The notes under the pieces: generated by a model
The model's input: the letters and a program-made list of their open reading frames with translations, nothing else
Databases searched by the model: none
What the model was told of the DNA's origin: nothing
Part shown: positions 57,801-64,000 of the stretch, in pieces
Numbering within the stretch: position 1 is the stretch's first letter
How the letters are laid out: every line of letters begins with the position of its first letter
Position numbers and translations under genes: made by a program
NCBI RefSeq assembly: GCF_000499385.1
Contig: NW_013654473.1
Span: forward strand, 1 to 64,000
Source: Eimeria necatrix
Taxonomy: Eukaryota > Apicomplexa > Conoidasida > Eucoccidiorida > Eimeriidae
DNA: 64,000 bases
Direction: 5' to 3'

Positions 57801-59053
57801 AAGTCAGAACGAAACACTACCGAGTATGTTCTATTGCATTGGAGGCTCACCTAGGAGTGACTTTAAGTTACTAGATTTCCCTTGAAGGTTTTGCTTTTTC
57901 CTCGTAGGGGGCTGAAGTCCCCTCTAGGATGCAGTTACTTACGACGCGCCCAGACCCTATTGAAATCTGCTGTCATATTCAGTATGTTGGGAAAAGACGT
58001 TTAGCCGCAGCGGAAAATATTATTCAAGCTCTGGAGGCCAGATACCAGGTAAGCAAGTGATCAGTGGTCTGCTCACTCTAAGAAAGCATATCTAAATTTC
58101 GGTACTGTCCAACACACCCAATAGGAGTGCAGTTGACTATCGGGTAAGTATCAGGTAAGTGCTGCATTGCTTCTGTCCCCATTTTGCTGTCTTTTAGAAG
58201 CGAAATTCCCCGAGTGTGATAGGCAGCAGCCCTTTGCATGGTGACGGCCTAGCGCTGCAGCAACATGTTCCACGAATACTGGCAGCTACATCACTTAAAG
58301 GGTACTGCCGCGCTGAACCTGAAGGACCAGATGATGCATTTCCGACGAATAGCACGCTTGGCCCGTTCGACTTTTTCCCAGGAAAGTACAAGGTAAACGG
58401 TAGATGGACAAGCGGTCTTGCCGCGTTTGTTGAGCACCTTTCAAGAATGAATAATGAAATAGTGTCGCAGGCAACCAAGATAACACTCAGCAGCATGATG
58501 ATAATTTTTTCAATCTGCCCACTGGAGCCTGTCTTCCCTGTAACAGTTGCCAGGGTGGGACACAGCAAGAAGGCGTTACCGAGAGACTCCATTGGATGCT
58601 CCGGCCGACGAAGGAATGGAAACTCGATTAGTAAGCAGCGAATATTTCGCCCCGCTTCGTGCTGCTCTTGCTGAATTTCTTGAAGAGTTGAAAAGCTTGT
58701 CGCTCCAAGGGAAGCTGCAGGCTGAACAGCCACGGCCGCTTCGCTTCAACAACCGGCAAGTTGAATACGACAAGTCAAGAGAGAACACTACAAAGGTAGA
58801 CCCGATGGCAGTTTATTGCATTCAAGAATCAGTTACTGAACAATCGGCTGCCCGGTCAGGTCCCTCAAGTGAGCCCCCCATAGTACATCTTGTTGACCCA
58901 GAAAAGTATCTGCTTCAGAAAAAAGCTAAAGCACTGCGTAGCTCCTCCACCACTACGCCGCCTCCTCATGCAACAAGGAGGAGGCCCATAGACAGTCCCC
59001 CGATGGAAGTAGGCTTCTCCATTGGAGCCGTCATCAGCAACTGGAAACCTTGA
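54859..59053 (+). CDS. Acidic type II membrane protein, unknown family
   Basis: Exon 1 (54859-55671, ATG start) encodes a 271-residue acidic, Gln/Glu-rich cytoplasmic-type region with a coiled-coil-like stretch (EEEEAAEMERLLQQLDEEQQ), then a Cys/basic patch (CRNFFCRCPW). The donor TCA/GTAGTA joins in phase 0 to the exon at 56550, which encodes one membrane segment (LIVCSILIGLAVALAIEL). Following exons: 56772-56912 (NPYNIFTTTTCGPYGI), 57332 to about 57500, 57704-57823 (ALGFVLFDSSVGTEWMDEYD), 57908-58048, 58198-58399 and 58554-59053. Phases agree at the first junction and at every junction from 57704 onward; those around 56650 and 57500-57704 are unresolved. The predicted ectodomain ends in a Pro/Arg-rich tail. 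I recognise no family. No second membrane segment is apparent, so the C-terminal region would be lumenal or extracellular. Confidence 0.6.
56473..56577 (+). repeat. Tandem duplication over a splice acceptor
   Basis: Copy 1 (56473-56520) and copy 2 (56521-56577) share agggatatgttttgtttt, ctgtgtgc, atggttgagctg and gctttg. Copy 2 carries seven extra bases (agcttgc) that create the AG acceptor used before the membrane-segment exon. Copy 1 has no AG at that place. Confidence 0.85.
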
Positions 59054-61320
59054 AGCGCATGACGCGGAGCTGTGATGAGCGCTTCACCGGTGGACCTTGC
59101 GGCAGCCATCAGAAGACCGCTCTATTAACGCAAGCTAGCTGCGCCCAAGGCGTTTCAGAGTTTTCCATTAAGAAAAGATTCTTCCGCCCTGAACGCGAAA
59201 GGTCTGATACAGCGCACTCGCGACCTGCAATACTCTATCTTGCGGCACCACAAAATTGAAAGGCTTTTGAACGACTGAATATACAAGTCTTCGACTAAGC
59301 TCTTCTTTGGGTCAGTACACTGGCGGGTGCAAGGAGCCGCACCAATAAGCTCCACTAGGCAAGTAGAAAAAACCAAGGGCTTCTTGTGGAGTATTCCAAG
59401 TAAAATTCTGCCAAATCCTTACTTGAGCAATGCAGAATTCCAGTGGCGCACTCCCTTTTACACATCTGGTGCCTATGGCTCGTGCCTTTAGAAAGCTGCA
59501 ACGTTCACAAAAATGCAGAGCCGTAATAAGCACGAAACAAAAGGGTTGCCTTGGACTCAGTTTGACGAAATATCCAAAAAAAAACATACTACAATGCTCC
59601 ACTCCTGCATACATGTTGCGTTAGCTCATGAAAGCCATTGCTCGAATACTTCACCCACCGGTTTCTGGTTAAGAAACCCAAATGAATCAACTTTTGTGTC
59701 TAGTTTGGGTGGTGCTCGAAATTGCAAGCTTATGGCTAATGTAATGCACTTCGTTATCCTCAAGGAGGCTCATCGGTAGAGTATTACCTAAAGGCTGCGG
59801 TTATTCTAAAGTTGCTATACCAAAGTGAGCCGCCTGTTTAGAAGCGCGAAGCCGCTTAAAAAGACAGTCTCGGCCACAAGGCCTCTCTCGCTTCCCGCTA
59901 AGAAGAGCGGTTCACACATAGCCCCGATGCCCTCGTCATTTGTGCCTCCAGTTCGTGTCTGTTGAATTGACATATTAGATTCTACGAATAAAGCTGCAGT
60001 GCACAATCACAATGATGTAAGAGCATCGTTAGTTCATGAGTGGTACAGCATCTGCTACGTGAACGGTCTCTAGCCTCTCCACCAATTTTTCAAAGACTCC
60101 CCGCAAGCCTCAAGCCTACAGTTTAAAGTAGGCTATAGAGCAGAAGACGCGAGAAAGGGGGAAGAAAGAGAAAACCTGCCACAGAAACAAGAGTGCAGGA
60201 AACGACTAGAATCGCACGCCCCACCACCTGCTCACAAGTGATGAAGGGAGGTATTGCTAGTATAGATTTATAATGTTTAAGTTCTGAGGATAGCTCTGTT
60301 GGCAGTAGTTTTGTTTGTACAGTACTGCTTTCATAGTTGCACCGTCGTGCTGCGTGAAACTGAACAAGCACAGTATTACCTATATGTGGAAAAGACCCAA
60401 GAGATATGCATATGTACCAGCAGGGTAAACGCCCAGTAGTCCATTCACCTTTTGAATCCCTGAAATGGCGACTTCGTCTGTAATTCAGGGCAAGGTCACT
60501 TGGTGACAGTGCATCCTGGCATTCCGCAGTGAGGCAGGTACCAAAAAGGCGCCGACCGCCATAAACGTTCCTTTGGAACTAGCCCAGATCCAATTTATGA
60601 AGTATTGTTCGGGTGTACGCAGAAGAACTTACTATAAGGTCACTCGCCCCCACTATGGAGCAGAGTTTGGTGTCTGTGTAGAGATCTGGCCGGTAACATT
60701 TCCCACAGCTGCTTTTGCTGAGTAGCTCCAAAAATGTCACAAAGTCGTCTCACATTTACAGTTCAATAACGACGTTCTGTCCAGCTTTGATGGGCAGGCT
60801 GACTGTCGGAATCGACGGCTTCACAGCCCCGGTGCGCACTGCCCTCTGCCTTTCAACAACCGCCAAGAAATACCGTGTTCAGCTTAAAAGTGGGGCGATT
60901 CGGGTTCTAACCCATGCAATAACATTTTGGTTGAGCAGCGGAAGGCCGGTCTCGCCTTGTGGTCATGAGCTCGCACTACCGGCTCTGTGGATGGATTAGT
61001 GGTGAGCATCGATTTATCTAGAGACTTCCTAAGCAAGCGCAGGTCAGTGTCCTACACGGCCATTGATTCAAAGGCCAGTACCCAAATACATATTTTGGTC
61101 AGTCGTTCCGTCAAAGAGTCTACCAGTGGTGCATGCTTCTGTCCCCGAGGTACTCTCAGTTGTTACAAAAACAGAAAGCAACGACTTGGTGTGCTAAAAG
61201 AACAGCACGGGCGACGCAGTAGATGCCCTCGTGTCTGGCCTCCGCTGACTGCAGAACAATTAGGGTAGGGCTTCAAACGTCGGTAGAGGCTAAACGTGAC
61301 CCGTTACGAGTGGGTCGGCA
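59054..61320. other. Intergenic region upstream of the H+-ATPase
   Basis: Only short frames with no recognisable domain. The two longest on the plus strand (60715-60999, 60987-61268) have no splice or domain support. It should contain the ATPase promoter and 5' leader. Confidence 0.5.
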
Positions 61321-64000
61321 ATGGAAGACCCCAACCAACAAGCCTTGTTGGAGGCCGTCCAGCCAGGCAGCACACCTCAAAATGGCGAACATGCTTCAGT
61401 TGGACATGAACATAGTGAATATTTAGCCAATGGAGAGCAGGCCGAGCCAACTGGACCGCTCGAGGGGACCGAACACCAGAGTCCTAAAGAACTTGAGCGA
61501 CAGGGGCCTAGAGACAATTTTTACCAGCATCCTACTAGCGTAACTGAACAAAATCAAGAAACAGCTATATGTATTAAATCTGCAGTAGATATGGAAGAAC
61601 TCAATGACACTGGGCTCACGACTGATCGTGTTGAAGAGCTTCGGTCAGTCTTCGGTCCAAATGCTGTCAAGCCAAAGCAGGTGGGGTAAAGTGGCGCAGC
61701 GAAAATTTCAGCTGTGTCCATGCCATTTCCCGCAGTATAATGCTCTACAATATACTGCCAATAGAGGGGATTTTGGCACGCGGAGACGAGTAGAGCGAGC
61801 TTGCGATTTAGCTACGGAGGTCTTGGCAAAAAGTATCAGCTCCGTAGGCTCTGGCTGATAGGCAGCAGTAGTGAAAGAAAACGTTGCTGTATAGAACTTG
61901 TGAAGCTAACTGGCGTCATTGGCGTGGCCGCTGTATTTCTGACCATGGTTTCCTGCGCGCAGATTGCTGAGTGGCAGAAGGTTCTAGAGCGGTACATGCG
62001 TGTGACGCCCATCTTGCTAATGATAGCCTGCCTTTTGTCTGTGTGCATTAAAGTTGGCGAAAAGCGAGACTGGATTTCGTTTAGTCTTCTGTTGTTTCTC
62101 TGCAACGTGATGGTCTGGGCCGACTATCTTGGAGAACGATCAGCATCGAATGCGATTAGCGCTGTGGAGAAACTGGCGGCGGTAGAGTGCAGCACCAAGC
62201 GTGACGGCTCGTATATCACCATCAATGTTGTTGATTTAGTTCCAGGCGATGTCGTTTGGCTGAAAGCAGGAATGGTCGTTCCAGCAGACGGAGTGTTCAT
62301 ACCGCCACAAAAATATTTAACAGTGGATGAGTCAGCACTTACTGGGGAATCAGTACCGATTAAGAAGCACAGAGGAGCCGAGCTGCTCAGTGGCTCCGTG
62401 GTGCAGCGGGGGGAAGGAGCAATGCTAGTACAAAGGACCGGAGCTCAGTCTTTCTACGGCAAAACTATAGCACTCCTGGCTCGAGCAGAGGCAAAGGGTC
62501 ACCTGCGAACGATTCTCGATAAGGCCTCAAAAGTACTGACACTGACAGCTGTGGGATTCGCCGTTTTCCTCATATTTTGGGAGGCGTTTCACCCTGTCTG
62601 GATACAGATGAGCAGCGGAAATGTTAACGTCGGCTCCCTGTTCAAGCGCGCTTTCACTCTGATTGCTGCCGTAATCCCTGCTGCCATGCCAGTAGTCACT
62701 ACAACGGTGCTTGCCGTGGGGTCTGTAGCTATGAGCAAGGAGCATGCAGTGGTGTCAAGGCTGTCGGCCATAGAGGAAGCAGCTGGCGTTGAAGTCTTGT
62801 GCACCGATAAAACTGGCACTCTCACGCTGAACATTCTTAGTTTGTCCAGAGATGAGATCTTCGTTGAGGCCAGTCACACCATTGATCAACTACTGGTCTA
62901 CGCCTCACTTGCAGCAAGCCTGACAGACCCCGACGCCATTGATAGGGCTATCAACTCAGTTGTAGATATGAATGAACGGGCGAATTTTACTGTCCTTGAC
63001 TACACACCTTTCAATCCGGTGGACAAACGTGCTGAAAGTATCGTGCGGTCGAAATCGGGCGAAATCCTCTTGGTCACGAAAGGTGCACCTCACATAATAA
63101 GTGAGCTAGTCTGTGCACCTGACGATTCAGCGAAACGCCAAGCGCTTCAGTCAATTATTGAGGATAAAGCCAGAAGAGGCCTACGCACCCTGGGTGTTGC
63201 TATTAAGCGACTCGGAAATGAAGCCGTCAAGACTATCGAAGAGGCCTCTGAGAGTGTCAGCGACACCACATGGGATTTCGTTGGCTTTTTGTGCCTGATG
63301 GACCCTCCACGACCCGACACAAGGGAGACTTTAGAACGGTCGAAACATATGGGAATAAGCGTGAAAATGCTGACAGGGGACCAGCAGGCGATTGCGGCAG
63401 AGACAGCGAGGCTCTTAGGGCTTGGCGACAACATCTCTGGGCCAGAGATATTCCGTTCCAGGCCGAAAGGCATGGAGAGTGACGTGGCTTTCCGAGAGTA
63501 CATTGGCAATGTGGATGGCTTTTCTGGAGTATTCCCTGAACACAAATTCGAAATTGTTGACAACCTGCAGCAAGGCGGCCGCCTTGTTGCCATGACAGGT
63601 GACGGAGTCAACGATGCACCTGCACTGAAAAGGGCAACTGTAGGGATTGCAGTCAGTGGCGCAACGGAAGCGGCGCGCGCAGCAGCGGATATAATTCTGC
63701 TCGAGCCGGGTTTGTCCAGCATTATCACCGTCTTTAGTTTGTCCCGCCAGATTTTCAAGCGCATCGAGGCGTACATCACTTTTCGTATCCATAGTAGCTT
63801 TATGACCCTGTTCTTTTGGTGGGGCTGTGTAGTCATTTTTGACTACGAATATCCCACTTGGGTGCTGGTGCTTGTTGCCATTATAAATGATTTCGTGCTC
63901 ATGAGCTGTTCCCGAGATAACGTCCCATCGTCTAGCAAGCCACTGATCTGGTCGATGCTTCAAGTGTCATCCATTGCTTTTCTGACTGCAACGCTCATGG
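61321..64000 (+). CDS. P3A-type plasma membrane H+-ATPase, 3' truncated by window
   Basis: An ATP-driven proton pump. Exon 1 (61321-61680, 120 codons) gives a Glu/Gln-rich N-terminus ending in the conserved GLTTDRVEELRSVFGPNAVKP. A 282-nt intron (61681-61962, phase 0) joins exon 2 (61963 to the window end, no stop). Seen in order: M1 (VTPILLMIACLLSVCI), M2, actuator TGES at residues 247-250, M3, M4 with PAAMPVV, phosphorylation motif DKTGTLT with D402, KGAP in the nucleotide domain, TGDQ, hinge GDGVNDAP with D667, then M5 and M6. Families P2 and P4 are excluded by M4 and the short loops. About 799 residues are visible; M7-M10 and the tail lie beyond the edge. M6 reads INDFVLMSCSRDNVPSS, where fungal and plant pumps have a different motif. 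The donor at 61681 (GTGGGG) is non-ideal; GTAAAG five bases later is an alternative of the wrong phase. Confidence 0.92.

Noticed and set aside
60880..60925. tRNA-like T-arm (gggttctaaccc)
   Set aside because: No matching acceptor stem, D arm or anticodon arm could be drawn around it.
61859..61962. Extending the second ATPase exon upstream to 61859
   Set aside because: The frame is open and hydrophobic there, but the acceptor at 61961-61962 matches the phase of exon 1 and leads straight into the conserved M1 region.
63147..63963. Minus-strand frames of 229 and 182 codons
   Set aside because: Antisense of the ATPase P-domain (GDGVNDAP, TGDQ); clearly shadows.

Overview
The window looks like nuclear DNA of an apicomplexan protist, most likely coccidian-like; I cannot name the genus. 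The evidence is the gene set: an alveolate-type adenylate cyclase fused to a voltage-sensor module, a HAP2/GCS1 gamete fusogen, a TSP1-type surface protein, a P3A-type H+-ATPase and several EF-hand, LRR and Sfi1-like cytoskeletal proteins. Genes are split by GT-AG introns, many only 50-180 nt long. The standard genetic code fits. Base composition is moderate (AT slightly above GC) and intergenic stretches are long. I see no rRNA, tRNA, CRISPR or intact transposon.

Layout. 1-11 kb has almost no supportable genes, apart from some diverged repeats. A nine-exon minus-strand gene (18718 to 11087, 2204 codons by my phase-checked model) encodes a low-complexity protein with a helical, Trp-containing Sfi1-like C-terminus. 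A small plus-strand membrane or secreted protein follows (19589-20431); its reading requires a 19-nt intron. It converges with the single-exon adenylate cyclase (23333-20619, minus). After 3.3 kb of noncoding DNA come an LRR protein (26680-27597, +), a cysteine-containing protein rebuilt from three exons (29243-28398, -), a Src1/MAN1-like inner-nuclear-membrane protein (30091-32226, +) and an 1161-codon TSP1-containing type I membrane protein (33807-37677, +). A poorly coding 5.3-kb gap leads to HAP2/GCS1 (42991-48285, +), a nine-exon EF-hand protein (49460-52725, +), an acidic type II membrane protein of unknown family (54859-59053, +) and the 5' part of a P3A H+-ATPase that runs off the right edge (61321->64000, +).

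Function. HAP2 acts in male gametes. Sfi1-like and EF-hand proteins are typical of centrosomes and basal bodies, and the LRR protein resembles flagellar LRR proteins, so several neighbours could serve the flagellated microgamete. That is inference only. The cyclase and the H+-ATPase fit cAMP and ion signalling.

Most unusual signals: two consecutive pre-miRNA-like hairpins (one with perfect 34-bp arms and a 6-nt loop) inside one intron of the EF-hand gene, and the 19-nt intron. Splice models were made by hand from reading frame, phase and splice-site motifs; transcript data would settle them.
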